Shown here one piece after another: positions 8,617 through 17,018 of a stretch of 64,000 nucleotides of DNA (positions within the stretch are counted from its first letter, which is position 1; every line of letters begins with the position of its first letter). Source of the DNA: Virgibacillus_F necropolis_A (lineage in GTDB: Bacteria > Bacillota > Bacilli > Bacillales > Amphibacillaceae); assembly GCF_044793635.1 (NCBI RefSeq), contig NZ_CP084992.1, positions 3,534,001-3,598,000 of the forward strand. The letters run 5' to 3'. The notes under the pieces are model-generated. The model was not told where the DNA came from. It did not search any database and worked only from the letters and a program-made list of their open reading frames with translations. The position numbers and the translations under genes are program-made.

Positions 8617-9933
8617 ATGAAGGCGTGGATTATTAAAATTGGGTTATTGTTCGGCTTGGTAATCTTGGTGACGGGGTGCAGTGATGATACGGGACAAAAA
8701 GAACAAAAAGGAGATGGAGATGAAGTTACTATGGATACTTTAGCAGGTACTTGGAATGGTTCCATTCAAATACCGAATCAACCCTTACCTATCATGATTT
8801 CTTTTGAAAAAGGTAAGGGAATTACTGGGGCTATCAGTATTCCAGTTCAAGGTGTAAAGGATTATCCGCTTTCGGCTATAACAATAGACAAATCAAATAT
8901 TTCATTTGAGATGGACATTCAGGGCCAACTCATCACATTTGACGGGAAGATAGAAAAGAAAGTGATAGAAGGGACGTTTACACAGAATGGTCAGTCTTTT
9001 CCTTTTGAATTGAGTAAAGGGAAAGGTGAAGTGGCAGATACAGAAGAAGAGGAAGGCCAGTTTCTTAGTATCGATACTGGCAAAGGAAAGCTATATGGGG
9101 AGGTAGAAATACCAGATGGAGAGGGGCCTTATCCAGTTATGATCATAATACCTGGTTCAGGACCTACTGACCGTAATGGGAACTCAGTGGCGCTGCCGGG
9201 GAAAAATAATAGTTTGAAGCTTCTTGCAGAACAATTAGCTGAGAACGGAATTGCCAGTGTTCGTTATGATAAACGCGGAGTTGGTAAAAATCAATCCACA
9301 GCCATTTCTGAGAAAGATTTACGATTTGATCGGTTTGTGAAAGATGCTGTGGCGTGGGCAGAGATGTTAGCGAAAGATAAACGATTTTCAAACGTGGGCA
9401 TTATTGGTCATAGCCAAGGATCCTTAGTAGGTATTCTAGCTGCTCACGAAACGGATGTTGATGCTTTTGTATCGATTGCTGGTGCAGGTAGGTCGATTGA
9501 TCAAGTATTATATGATCAGCTTAGGAAAGAGCTTCCAGATGATCTAACAAAAGAAAGTAAGGATATATTGGATAAACTGAAACAAGGTAAACATGTTGAA
9601 GATATAAGCCAGGAATTACAAAGTGTCTTCCGTCCTTCTGTTCAGCCGTTTCTATCTTCCTGGATGCAATACAATCCGGCAGAAGAAATACAAAAGTTAG
9701 ACGTTCCCGTATTAATTGTAAATGGGAAGCGTGACATTCAAGTTCCAGTGAGTGAGGCAAAAATCCTTCATCAGGCGAAAAAGGATGCTGAATTTTTGTT
9801 AATTCCAAAGATGAATCATGTTTTAAAAGAAGCCCCAGAGGATCGAAAAGGTAATTTACAGACATATTCAAATCCTGACCTTCCATTAGCACAGGGGTTA
9901 ATAGACGGGATTGTGAGCTTTTTAGAGAATTAA
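8617..9933 (+). CDS. Lipoprotein alpha/beta hydrolase (serine esterase/peptidase S33-like)
   Basis: 438 aa. Signal peptide with lipobox LVTGC (about Cys21), an acidic linker, a beta-rich domain (TLAGTWNGSIQIP onward) and a C-terminal alpha/beta hydrolase domain. The nucleophile elbow is GHSQGS with Ser266. The acid is probably the Asp in NGKRDIQVP and the base the His in KMNHVL. It would act at the outer membrane face on an ester or peptide substrate; the substrate is unknown. The ribosome site is GGAGGT, and a terminator follows the stop. Confidence 0.82.
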   Translation: MKAWIIKIGLLFGLVILVTGCSDDTGQKEQKGDGDEVTMDTLAGTWNGSIQIPNQPLPIMISFEKGKGITGAISIPVQGVKDYPLSAITIDKSNISFEMDIQGQLITFDGKIEKKVIEGTFTQNGQSFPFELSKGKGEVADTEEEEGQFLSIDTGKGKLYGEVEIPDGEGPYPVMIIIPGSGPTDRNGNSVALPGKNNSLKLLAEQLAENGIASVRYDKRGVGKNQSTAISEKDLRFDRFVKDAVAWAEMLAKDKRFSNVGIIGHSQGSLVGILAAHETDVDAFVSIAGAGRSIDQVLYDQLRKELPDDLTKESKDILDKLKQGKHVEDISQELQSVFRPSVQPFLSSWMQYNPAEEIQKLDVPVLIVNGKRDIQVPVSEAKILHQAKKDAEFLLIPKMNHVLKEAPEDRKGNLQTYSNPDLPLAQGLIDGIVSFLEN

Positions 9934-9965
9934 TTTTGGCAGTTCAAGACTTAACTATAAAATGA

Positions 9966-9990
9966 AGGGTGGACTTTTTGAGTTCACTCT
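9966..9990 (+). terminator. Intrinsic terminator
   Basis: AGGGTGGAC pairs with GTTCACTCT (two G-U pairs) and is followed by TTTTTCTTATTTT. Confidence 0.65.
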
Positions 9991-10085
9991 TTTTCTTATT
10001 TTGTTAACAGTGATAGGTGAAGGATTGGTGAGAATAAGTTCATCCTATAATAGACACATTATATAGAGTGCTGAATTCTAATAAG

Positions 10086-10143
10086 GATTTGTTCGATGTA
10101 AGTTAATTAGTTGAATCAAAAAGCTTGATTTACTGAACAAATC
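10086..10143 (+). promoter_or_regulatory. Structured 5' leader of the PAP2 gene
   Basis: Two nested inverted repeats: GATTTGTTC (10086-10094) with GAACAAATC (10135-10143), and inside it AATCAA (10114-10119) with TTGATT (10125-10130). The outer stem ends 18 nt before the ATG. It may control translation or bind a regulator. Confidence 0.35.
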
Positions 10144-10161
10144 TAGAGAAAGGATTATCCT

Positions 10162-10842
10162 ATGTCATTGTCATACAAAAGGAAACAAGCATATCTGATT
10201 ACAGGAGCTATCATATTAATATCATTCTTTGTGGCTCTGGCATTAGCCTATGGTGAACCGAATTTGGCCGAATTGAATAAAAGGCTTGGGTCTAACCTTT
10301 ATAACTTCCTTGGGGCTGGCTTTATCCCATTGTTTACGGTTATTACCTATATCGGATCAGCATATATATCCTATCCAATAACAGTAGTTTTGATCGTATA
10401 TCTTTTGGTTCGAAAAAATTATTGGATTGCTGCATTGTTGGCGTATAACCTTATTGGTGTACGACTAATCAATCGCCTCCTAAAGTCCATTTTTGAGGTT
10501 GCTCGGCCAGAGTTGGAGCCTTTGGTACATGCTAGTTATTATAGTTTTCCAAGTGGACATTCCATGAACTCTATCGCTTTTTTCGGTTTACTGGCATTCT
10601 TATTTAGTCGATATATTTCACGTTCAAGAGCTCAATCAGTAAGGATTTGGAGAACAGTAGCTATATTAATATTTTTGATTGGACTTAGCCGTGTCTATTT
10701 AGGTGTTCACTTTCCACTGGATGTATTGGGTGGTTTTGCTGCAGGTGGGGCTTGGCTGTTATTAAGCATTTATATTCACTCCTTCCTGCCAATAAGAGAA
10801 CAATCCACTCATAAGAAAAGGCATATGGGCGAGGAGAGTTAG
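10162..10842 (+). CDS. PAP2 superfamily membrane phosphatase
   Basis: 226-aa membrane protein with all three PAP2 motifs: K108-x6-R115-P116, PSGH at 130-133, and S176-R177-x5-H183-x3-D187, the histidine nucleophile/base set. Family members dephosphorylate lipid phosphates such as undecaprenyl pyrophosphate (BcrC-like) or phosphatidate on the outer membrane face. Which one applies here is not decidable from sequence. Single gene with a structured leader. Confidence 0.85.
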   Translation: MSLSYKRKQAYLITGAIILISFFVALALAYGEPNLAELNKRLGSNLYNFLGAGFIPLFTVITYIGSAYISYPITVVLIVYLLVRKNYWIAALLAYNLIGVRLINRLLKSIFEVARPELEPLVHASYYSFPSGHSMNSIAFFGLLAFLFSRYISRSRAQSVRIWRTVAILIFLIGLSRVYLGVHFPLDVLGGFAAGGAWLLLSIYIHSFLPIREQSTHKKRHMGEES

Positions 10843-10870
10843 GCCCATGATAGGAATGTTGAAGATGTAA

Positions 10871-10879
10871 TGGTATAAT
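10871..10879 (+). promoter_or_regulatory. Extended -10 promoter element (TGGTATAAT)
   Basis: TG-N-TATAAT about 46 bp before the HAD phosphatase start, with no strong -35. Fits a sigma-A extended -10 promoter. Confidence 0.45.
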
Positions 10880-10924
10880 TTCCCTGTATATTTAAGTTGA
10901 GCATTTATAGAGGGAGAGTTGATA

Positions 10925-11542
10925 ATGGATAGTATTATTTTTGATTTAGACGGAACGCTATGGGACTCTATAGATACTGTATTGATTGCATGGAATAAAG
11001 AAATTAAGCAAATTAAACAAATAGATAAAGAAATAACAAGGGAGGAGCTTGAAGGAACAATGGGGCTCCAAATGAAGGAGATAGGTAGAAAACTCTTTCC
11101 TAGTCTTGATGAAGAAATGCAAGAAAAGATATTAGAACAGTGTAGTGCGGTAGAAATCCAAAATTTAAGTGAACTAGGTGGTAAGTTGTATGAAAACGTA
11201 GAAGGTGTACTGAAAGTCTTATCACAGAAATATAAGCTTTATATAGTAAGTAATTGTCAGCATGGCTACATCGAAGGTTTTTATAGGTATCACAAATTAA
11301 ATAAATACTTTTTAGATTATGAGAATCCAGGAAGAACAGGACTTTCAAAAGGTGAAAATATTAAGTTAATCATAGAAAGAAATGATTTAACAAAGCCTGT
11401 CTATGTTGGAGATACTGAAGGTGACCGCAAGGGGGCAAAGTATGCTGGAATTCCTTTCGTCTATGCAAGGTATGGGTTTGGTGAAGTGAATAGCTATGAT
11501 TATTCTATCGATAAATTTGATGAACTATTAGAAATTTTTTAA
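10925..11542 (+). CDS. HAD-superfamily hydrolase (phosphoglycolate phosphatase-like)
   Basis: 205 aa. Motif I FDLDGT with nucleophile Asp7 and Asp9, motif II in YIVSNCQ, motif III/IV in PVYVGDTEGDRKGAK. A helical cap of the C1 type lies between motifs I and II. Likely a cytosolic phosphatase for small phosphate esters. ATG 10925 follows AGAGGGAGAG. Confidence 0.83.
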   Translation: MDSIIFDLDGTLWDSIDTVLIAWNKEIKQIKQIDKEITREELEGTMGLQMKEIGRKLFPSLDEEMQEKILEQCSAVEIQNLSELGGKLYENVEGVLKVLSQKYKLYIVSNCQHGYIEGFYRYHKLNKYFLDYENPGRTGLSKGENIKLIIERNDLTKPVYVGDTEGDRKGAKYAGIPFVYARYGFGEVNSYDYSIDKFDELLEIF

Positions 11543-11606
11543 GGACAAAAAATCGCTCAAAATGGATATGGTAGGATCATTAATCTATTCCCAGCATAAA
11601 TCCAAT

Positions 11607-11641
11607 ACCTCTCGAACATACTAACCATATGTTTGGGAGGT
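11607..11641 (+). promoter_or_regulatory. Hairpin sequestering the ribosome site of the DUF3892 gene
   Basis: The arm at 11607-11620 pairs with 11628-11641 (12 of 14 positions plus G-U) around a 7-nt loop. The 3' arm ends in GGGAGGT, the Shine-Dalgarno of ATG 11648. Folding would hide the ribosome site, as in a thermosensor or protein-controlled leader. Confidence 0.5.
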
Positions 11642-11647
11642 GTTTTT

Positions 11648-11950
11648 ATGGATAATAACAATTTTGAAAAAATATATAATGATTACAAGAATCAAGGAGA
11701 AGAACCAACTCAACCGGAAGTAGAACCAGGCCAGGAACAAATCGTTGCAGTCCGTAAAAATGACGATGGTGACATCATAGCTTTTAAAACAGCAAGCGGA
11801 AAGGAACTGGACTATCTGACGGCTCTGGATGAAGCAAAAGCAGGTAAGTTAGCTCATGTAGATGTATTCCATAAGTATGGTCGGGATATTATCCGCAGTG
11901 AACCGGATGGTATAAAAGAAAATAACTTGGATAATTTGGAGAGTTTTTAA
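11648..11950 (+). CDS. DUF3892 family protein
   Basis: 100-aa acidic cytosolic protein. The conserved block IVAVRKNDDGDIIAFKT, then the DYLTALDEAKAG and HVDVFHKYGRDIIRSEPDG segments, match DUF3892, a small domain of unknown function common in Bacillaceae. ATG 11648 lies six bases after GGGAGGT, which is buried in a hairpin. Confidence 0.75.
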   Translation: MDNNNFEKIYNDYKNQGEEPTQPEVEPGQEQIVAVRKNDDGDIIAFKTASGKELDYLTALDEAKAGKLAHVDVFHKYGRDIIRSEPDGIKENNLDNLESF

Positions 11951-11972
11951 TAAGAACTTTTCAGTGTCTCAT

Positions 11973-11998
11973 GCCCAGTTCTTTTCAAGGTTCTGGGC
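11973..11998. terminator. Terminator between convergent genes
   Basis: GCCCAG / CTGGGC stem with a 14-nt loop in the 54-bp gap between two converging genes. The T-tract is poor on both sides. Confidence 0.4.
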
Positions 11999-12004
11999 TC
12001 AGTA

Positions 12005-13054
12005 TTAATCCTTTTTTTCTTTTAATTCTCTTATTTGTACAAATCTTTCCAGCTTATCCAACTCAAAAAAGAGCTCAATAATACTGTTAGCAACAGGGAA
12101 GACAAAATTCCATTTATAAAGTTCCGCACCCTGTAATTCCTCGATTAGCGTATTGATGGTGACTTGCATAGCTGCTTTTGTTTCCTTCTGAAGATCCATA
12201 TTAAGAATAATCTTTTTCTCATAAACTAGTAATATATTTTCACTGTAACTGTTTATTTCTTTGACTAGCTTTTTTATTAAGCGGGATTTATCGCCAGGAA
12301 TTGCATCCATTTCCTTGATGTTCTTTTCTAACTGACGAATCAATGTTTGTTTTTTACTAAGCACCCGGATCATATGCTTGTAAATGATTATGTTCCTGTA
12401 AAAGCTTCTACGGTTTTTAATAAAGATTCGGCTTCTTTCATCAGATATGATTTCATAATAGTCATGTGCTTCGTTAATCAACTTCTCTACTTCCCTATCC
12501 TCTTGTTTCATCTGTGGAATGCTCATTGTCTCGTTCGGTAACACGCGTAACAAGAAGTTCATTTTGTCGCTGGCTTTTTTGATCATATTAAACAGGTTTT
12601 TCTGATGATCTGGAGGAAAGACGGTCATGTTGATTATAAAGGCAGAAAGCACCCCAATTGTAACCAGAGATAATCGATTGATCACATAGATAAGGCTTAA
12701 CCCATCATCGTTTCCCAACATTAGTGTGATGATCGTCAAAACCGTCAGGCTTACAGTTTTGTAAAGGCCAAGTTTGATGCTAATTGCGATGGAAATGATA
12801 ACAATCATCCCAACGGAAAGCGGATGACTTCCAAGCAAAAAAATACCAAGCATGGCAAGAAGTAGTCCAACACCATTAGTAATAACGACTTCTTTTATAT
12901 AGTTATATGACCGCATAACAGAAGGCTGCATTGCCAATACAGCAGCAATAGCCGCCACAATTTCCAGATCCAGTCCAAGCATACCTGTAATAAGTAACGT
13001 CAATGCAACAGCAAGACCAGTTTTCACCATGCGTGGTCCAATATTAAATTCCAT
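12005..13054 (-). CDS. Aromatic acid exporter family protein (YqjA/DUF939-like)
   Basis: 349 aa: about six N-terminal membrane helices (GPRMVKTGLAVALTLLITG; AVLAMQPSVMRSYNYI) and a long cytosolic helical C-terminal domain, the architecture of the ArAE/FUSC-like family that includes B. subtilis YqjA. Members are predicted efflux proteins for aromatic or other organic acids. ATG 13054 is 6 nt after AGGGGTG; the GTG at 13063 lies within that site. Confidence 0.78.
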   Translation of the reverse strand: MEFNIGPRMVKTGLAVALTLLITGMLGLDLEIVAAIAAVLAMQPSVMRSYNYIKEVVITNGVGLLLAMLGIFLLGSHPLSVGMIVIISIAISIKLGLYKTVSLTVLTIITLMLGNDDGLSLIYVINRLSLVTIGVLSAFIINMTVFPPDHQKNLFNMIKKASDKMNFLLRVLPNETMSIPQMKQEDREVEKLINEAHDYYEIISDERSRIFIKNRRSFYRNIIIYKHMIRVLSKKQTLIRQLEKNIKEMDAIPGDKSRLIKKLVKEINSYSENILLVYEKKIILNMDLQKETKAAMQVTINTLIEELQGAELYKWNFVFPVANSIIELFFELDKLERFVQIRELKEKKD

Positions 13055-13085
13055 GTTTTGCACCCCTGTATCCTAGAATGAAATA

Positions 13086-13108
13086 ATCCTCCTAATGACC
13101 AGGAGGAT
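13086..13108 (-). promoter_or_regulatory. Hairpin in the YqjA-like gene leader
   Basis: Perfect 8-bp inverted repeat (ATCCTCCT / AGGAGGAT, 7-nt loop) 32-54 nt upstream of the exporter ATG. It carries an anti-SD-like and an SD-like arm, so it could compete with the true ribosome site (AGGGGTG) in the mRNA. Confidence 0.35.
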
Positions 13109-13318
13109 ATAGTTATTTATATGCGGAGTTTTCGTGGAAAGACGATAAACATCAAAAGGTTTGGCCATTTGAACTCCACAACTTTTATATATTTCAACTG
13201 GTCGTTTACAGAAAAAAATTTAATATTTTAAACTTATCTTAACATATAGTCAAATATTTGGTAAAATACACCATTGGATGCAAGAGTAATTCTGTGAATT
13301 TTTGAAAGGATGTTAAGG

Positions 13319-13832
13319 ATGTATGAATACCGATTTTTCAACACTCTCTCTACAAAACCTGCGACAATTTATGATGGAAACGAAAATGTTATAGGAACGG
13401 TATCAAAAACATATAACAAACCTGTACACAAACTGTTCGATTTATTGTTAAAAGGCCGGATATTATTACGCAATAGAAGATAACAAGGGGCAAACAATTT
13501 TTATATCCAAAAAGGATCCTAACGCCTTTAAAAGAAGACAGTACCATGTGAATTATTATGGAGGAAATAACGACTCATACTTACATTTGGTCGATAAGAA
13601 ATCCTTCGATATAGGTCAACAAACCTCATTTGAATACAGAGGAAACACGTTCCAACTGAAACAATCTATCGGTGACTGGGCACAAATTTATAAAGAAGGC
13701 CAATTAATTGCTGAGTGGAAAAGTTCCCTAAAAGCTCCATTCAAAGCATATTTTAAATTAATAGATGAGAGTAATAAGAAAGATGAACTACTCTTTCTAG
13801 GATTGTTTCATACATATTTACACGCACCGTAA
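13319..13832 (+). pseudogene. Tubby C-terminal/LURP-one-like protein, frameshifted
   Basis: ATG 13319 follows GAAAGG and reads MYEYRFFNTLSTKPATIYDG to a stop at 13483. From about 13457 the next frame continues the same protein: GYYYAIEDNKGQTIFISKK, then HVNYYGGNNDSYLHL, to TAA 13832. Removing one base from GGCCGG (13456-13461) gives a single chain of about 170 aa. The alternating beta-strand pattern resembles Tubby C-terminal-like domains of Firmicutes, which may bind phospholipid; this assignment is moderate. Either a one-base insertion mutation or a base-calling error. Confidence 0.6.
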
Positions 13833-13865
13833 TTTGAGAACCAGTAGTGAAAAGGGGTGAGTAAA

Positions 13866-14261
13866 ATAAATAGAACAAAAGCAATCATGCTATCTATAAC
13901 TGCTTTACTTTTCTGTACAATTTTAGGTAAGACAATTTACGACTGGATCACTATCCAACAGCTTGAAGGAGGGGCAGTATTTTTCATTTTTCTCTCGCTA
14001 TCATTCTTTTTTAATATTCTTACCTGGGGAAATCATCAAGGTCCCGGTGAGGACAAAGACGAATTGGATAGACACATTGAATCACAAAGTGCTAAAATCG
14101 GTTATTTTGTTTTAATGATATTGTCTGGTTTAATTTTATTTATAAGTGAAGGCACGGGTGATTTAAATGAAATTGATAATACCCCACTTCTTGTTGTTGT
14201 TTGTCTAACTCTTGTGGTATTACCAATTACTGAGTATGTCTATGCGAAGAAGTATAGGTGA
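13866..14261 (+). CDS. Four-helix membrane protein, paralogue of 29222-29617
   Basis: About 131 aa with four membrane helices and a conserved central loop (LTWGNHQ, then KDELDRHIESQSAKIGY) shared with the protein at 29222 (FTWGSDK, KDELGKK, NSAKLSY); both also end in (K/R)KY. That paralogue is paired with an XRE regulator; this copy has none. The ribosome site AAAAGGGGTGA matches the 16S 3' end through the GTGA, so GTG 13857 is part of the site and ATA 13866, 8 nt on, is the best-placed start. Function unknown. Confidence 0.6.
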   Translation: MNRTKAIMLSITALLFCTILGKTIYDWITIQQLEGGAVFFIFLSLSFFFNILTWGNHQGPGEDKDELDRHIESQSAKIGYFVLMILSGLILFISEGTGDLNEIDNTPLLVVVCLTLVVLPITEYVYAKKYR

Positions 14262-14325
14262 AATATTCATTACATTTTTGTAAAGGAAAGAGAACAACAA
14301 TATCACAATCGCAATACATATAAAT

Positions 14326-14357
14326 CCTCCATATCAGACAAAATAATGATATGGAGG
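14326..14357 (+). promoter_or_regulatory. Hairpin sequestering the sspO ribosome site
   Basis: Perfect 11-bp stem: CCTCCATATCA (14326-14336) with TGATATGGAGG (14347-14357), 10-nt loop. The 3' arm is the Shine-Dalgarno of the spore gene at 14366. A likely translational control element, or the end of a leader hairpin. Confidence 0.55.
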
Positions 14358-14365
14358 TGCTTTCA

Positions 14366-14521
14366 ATGGGCAAAAATAAGAAAAATAAAATTAATGGCGG
14401 CGTTAGTGACGAACAAGCTGTAAGAAAGGATTTATCGAGGCAATTTGATCACGAAATGGCTAATGAACCATTAACAGCAAATGAAAAGTATAACAATAAG
14501 AAAACAAAGAAGCGGCAGTAA
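14366..14521 (+). CDS. sspO: Small acid-soluble spore protein O
   Basis: 51 aa, MGKNKKNKINGG at the N-terminus and the diagnostic NEPLTANEKYNNKKTKKRQ end, as in SspO (CotK) of Bacillus, which is about 48 aa. SspO is a minor small acid-soluble protein made in the forespore under sigma-G and found in the spore core. Ribosome site ATGGAGGTG is excellent but lies in the 3' arm of a perfect hairpin. In B. subtilis sspO is followed by sspP; here a terminator follows directly and sspP is absent. Confidence 0.82.
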   Translation: MGKNKKNKINGGVSDEQAVRKDLSRQFDHEMANEPLTANEKYNNKKTKKRQ

Positions 14522-14536
14522 GCAAAAATAGTGCTT

Positions 14537-14571
14537 GGCATCTGAAACTAGTTTAAATAGTTCCAGGTGTC
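14537..14571 (+). terminator. Intrinsic terminator of sspO
   Basis: 14-nt arms (GGCATCTGAAACTA with TAGTTCCAGGTGTC, G-U pairs allowed) followed by seven T. The core sequence is shared with the terminator at 22335-22383. Confidence 0.75.
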
Positions 14572-14610
14572 TTTTTTTATGCTTCAGCGAGACATTTACC
14601 AGTAAGGATT

Positions 14611-14814
14611 TTAACTATTATATTTATTCTTTTCATCTTTTTTTATTTGACGGATGAATATTGATTGAAAAACACACAGTACTATTGATGTCCCCAATAT
14701 TGTTAGCGCAAAGAAACTTTCCGCTTGATGATTTAAAGCTAATATTACATAAATTAGAAGAAGGAGTATCGCAATTGCTTGAAAAATTCTTAGTTTCTTT
14801 TCTTTAGATTCTAT
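14611..14814 (-). CDS. 67-aa two-helix membrane protein with apparent ATA start
   Basis: Basic N-terminus (ESKEKKLRIFQ), two hydrophobic helices and a charged C-terminus (IRQIKKDEKNKYN). GAAAGGAGTGA is an extended match to the 16S 3' end that includes the GTG at 14823; ATA 14814-14812 is 8 nt after AAAGGAG. Alternative: GTG 14823, which would place the start inside the ribosome site. Unknown family. Confidence 0.5.
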   Translation of the reverse strand: MESKEKKLRIFQAIAILLLLIYVILALNHQAESFFALTILGTSIVLCVFQSIFIRQIKKDEKNKYNS

Positions 14815-14878
14815 TTTATTCACTCCTTTCGTTGATTTATTAAAAGTATAACAATTATTGAAGTGTTGTAAAATTCTT

Positions 14879-14919
14879 ATTCATAAAAAGAAGGGCAAGG
14901 AATGGCTTTTTTTATGAAT
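14879..14919. terminator. Hairpin between divergent genes
   Basis: Perfect 11-bp arms (ATTCATAAAAA with its complement) around an A/G-rich loop. The T-rich right arm resembles an intrinsic terminator, but both flanking genes point away, so it may insulate or regulate the TetR promoter just downstream. Confidence 0.35.
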
Positions 14920-14983
14920 TTGTCAGCGCTAAATTTTTCTTTCAATAGTATAATATAATCAATTAAACTTTCAGAAAATTAAC

Positions 14984-15012
14984 TTGACATTTAAAAAGTG
15001 AATAATTAGAAT
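14984..15012 (+). promoter_or_regulatory. Sigma-A promoter of the tetR gene
   Basis: TTGACA (14984-14989), 17-bp spacer, TAGAAT (15007-15012); about 48 bp before the GTG start. Near-consensus. Confidence 0.75.
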
Positions 15013-15059
15013 AATAACTAAGTTCAATATAGGCTACATAGGGAAAGAAGTGAGCAGAA

Positions 15060-15650
15060 GTGTCCTTACGTGAAAGGAAAACGGCTAAGAAAAAAGAGGA
15101 TATCCTAAGGACTGCCGTTCGTGTTTTATCGGAAAAAGGATACCATGGCACAACGATAGAAGAGATTGCATCCAAGCTTTTGATGACGAAAGGGTCTGTT
15201 TATTATTATTTTAAGGATAAACAGGATTTGTTGTTTCAAAGTCAACTCATGCTTCTGGGGCGAAGTATTGAAAATGTGGAGGCCATTCTTTGCCAGGATT
15301 TGCTGGTGACCGAAAAATTGCGAATGGCTATGGTTGGTCATATTGAATATCTGCTTTGTGAACGAAGTGGTTTTGAAATGATGGTCAAGCAGGAACAATT
15401 TTTTTCAACGGAGCAGAAGGAGGAAATTCTGCAGTTGAGAGATGATTATGGGAGATCCTTTGATCGGTTGATCCTGGAAGGAATAGAGGAGAATGTATTT
15501 GGTTCAGTTGATGTGAAAATAGTGAGAAATATTATATTAGGTGCGATGAATTGGGTTACCCAATGGTATTCGGAAAGCGGAAATAAAGATAAAACGGAGA
15601 TTGCCGAATCAATTTCTGACTATCTATTACACATCCTAATTGAAAAATAA
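15060..15650 (+). CDS. TetR/AcrR-family regulator, probable repressor of the acyl-CoA cluster
   Basis: 196 aa. N-terminal TetR HTH (LRTAVRVLSEKGYHGTTIEE; MTKGSVYYYFKDKQDLL) and an all-helical ligand domain. Members next to beta-oxidation genes, such as FadR of Bacillus, sense acyl-CoA. The location just upstream of the acyl-CoA genes supports that role here, which is inference. A 534-bp repeat element separates it from the cluster. Start GTG 15060 has only a weak ribosome site (GAAAGAAG). Confidence 0.8.
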   Translation: MSLRERKTAKKKEDILRTAVRVLSEKGYHGTTIEEIASKLLMTKGSVYYYFKDKQDLLFQSQLMLLGRSIENVEAILCQDLLVTEKLRMAMVGHIEYLLCERSGFEMMVKQEQFFSTEQKEEILQLRDDYGRSFDRLILEGIEENVFGSVDVKIVRNIILGAMNWVTQWYSESGNKDKTEIAESISDYLLHILIEK

Positions 15651-16183
15651 GGTTCTTTTTTAAACCACGCAGTTGATATAAACTACGACATAACTTCTAT
15701 CTAAGTTAGATCACTTTAATGGAAACAAGTTATTTAGGCAGCCGCAGCCCGTATACACTTCGCTTTCCGCGGGCGGCTGGTGAGCCTTCTTGTACTACGC
15801 ACTGCGTAGTCTCACCGATGCCTGTCCTCCCGCAGTCTACGTGTATAAGGGCTGCTGGTATAATATTTGCCAATAACAGCATTCGTTAGTTGAAAGAATT
15901 GGCCAAAAATTCTTACGTAAATAGCTTTACCAGTCCAGGTGAGAGGAGGGCGGTGACTCCTGCGGGAACAGCACGTGTCCGAAGACCCCGCAGAGTGGTC
16001 GATGAGGAGGGCCGACTAAAACCGTCCTTTGCGGACAACGTCGGCATACCCCTTGCCGGGGCAAGGAGGCTAAGGCCGTGCCCGCGGAAAGCATCCGCCC
16101 GGAGCGATCCTGGACGGCAGCAATAGCACGTGTCTTTCGAAATAAATATCATTTGTGGCAAAAACAACAATCTTTTAGAAAAT
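15650..16183. repeat. GC-rich modular intergenic repeat, copy 1
   Basis: 534 bp, far richer in GC than its surroundings. Left end AGGTTCTTTTTT and right end CAACAATCTTTTAGAAAA match the two ends of copy 3 (42761-43120) in the opposite orientation. Inside are the shared words CTTTCCGCGGGC, ACTCCTGCGGGAA and ACCCCGCAG. Open frames within it are Arg/Pro-rich by-products. It lies between the regulator and the acyl-CoA operon, whose promoter must be in or beside it. Confidence 0.7.
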
Positions 16184-16217
16184 AGCCGAAATTTAATCAG
16201 GTTTGGAGGAGAGCGGA

Positions 16218-16985
16218 ATGAAAATTGAAAACAGTGTTGCAGTTGTTACAGGGGGAGCATCTGGGTTAGGTGAAGCAACGGTTAGGAACATAATTACAAA
16301 GGGTGGTAAAGCTGTAATTTTGGATTTGGCGGAAGAACAGGGGACTAATCTGGCAGAAGAATTAGGCAAAAATGTTTATTTTGTCAAAACAGATGTAACA
16401 GATGAATCAAGCGTTCAAGGAGCACTGGACAAAGCTGTTGAACTGTTTGGTGCCGTTCATGCCCTCATCAATTGCGCGGGTATTGCCATAGCTGAAAAGA
16501 CTTTCGGTAAGAAAGGAAAGCATGATCTATCCTCTTTTTCAAAGGTTATCCAGGTTAACTTAATTGGTACGTTTAATGTAATACGTCTTGCTGCAGAGAA
16601 AATGGCAGAAAATGAACCCAATGAGGACTATGAGCGCGGTGTCATTGTTAATACCGCATCCGTTGCTGCTTTTGAAGGGCAAATTGGTCAGGCAGCCTAT
16701 AGTGCATCAAAAAGTGGAATCGCAGGGATGACATTGCCGATTGCAAGGGATCTTTCTACACTTGGAATTAGGGTAATGACAATTGCTCCGGGATTATTTG
16801 AAACCCCATTGTTTGCAGGATTGCCAGATAAGGCAAAACAAGCGCTTGGAGAAATGACACCATTTCCATCACGATTAGGCTATCCGTCTGAATATGCAAG
16901 GTTGACCGAAAGCATTATTGAAAACCCGATGCTAAACGGTGAGACAATTCGACTTGATGGTGCGATTAGAATGCAGCCACGGTAG
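16218..16985 (+). CDS. SDR oxidoreductase, HSD10-like 3-hydroxyacyl-CoA dehydrogenase
   Basis: 255 aa. NAD-binding TGGASGLG at residues 11-18, NCAG, and catalytic Tyr161/Lys165 (AYSASK). The extended insert and the ending TPFPSRLGYP...LNGETIRLDGAIRM resemble type II 3-hydroxyacyl-CoA / 17beta-HSD10 enzymes, which oxidise 3-hydroxy(-2-methyl)acyl-CoA. First gene of the catabolic operon, 33 bp before the dehydrogenase. ATG 16218 follows GGAGGAG. Confidence 0.85.
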   Translation: MKIENSVAVVTGGASGLGEATVRNIITKGGKAVILDLAEEQGTNLAEELGKNVYFVKTDVTDESSVQGALDKAVELFGAVHALINCAGIAIAEKTFGKKGKHDLSSFSKVIQVNLIGTFNVIRLAAEKMAENEPNEDYERGVIVNTASVAAFEGQIGQAAYSASKSGIAGMTLPIARDLSTLGIRVMTIAPGLFETPLFAGLPDKAKQALGEMTPFPSRLGYPSEYARLTESIIENPMLNGETIRLDGAIRMQPR

Positions 16986-17018
16986 ATCATTTACTGAAAT
17001 GGGAGAGGTGTTTTTTAT

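Noticed and set aside
13115..13231. ATT-started ORF (reads IYMRSFRGKTINIKRFGH...) 8 nt after AGGAGG
   Set aside because: Spacing is good, but AGGAGG is one arm of a hairpin in the divergent gene's leader and the protein looks random.
15890..16170. Arg/Pro-rich ORFs of 78 and 85 codons on both strands
   Set aside because: They lie inside the GC-rich repeat; GC-rich DNA gives long open frames by chance and neither has a ribosome site.
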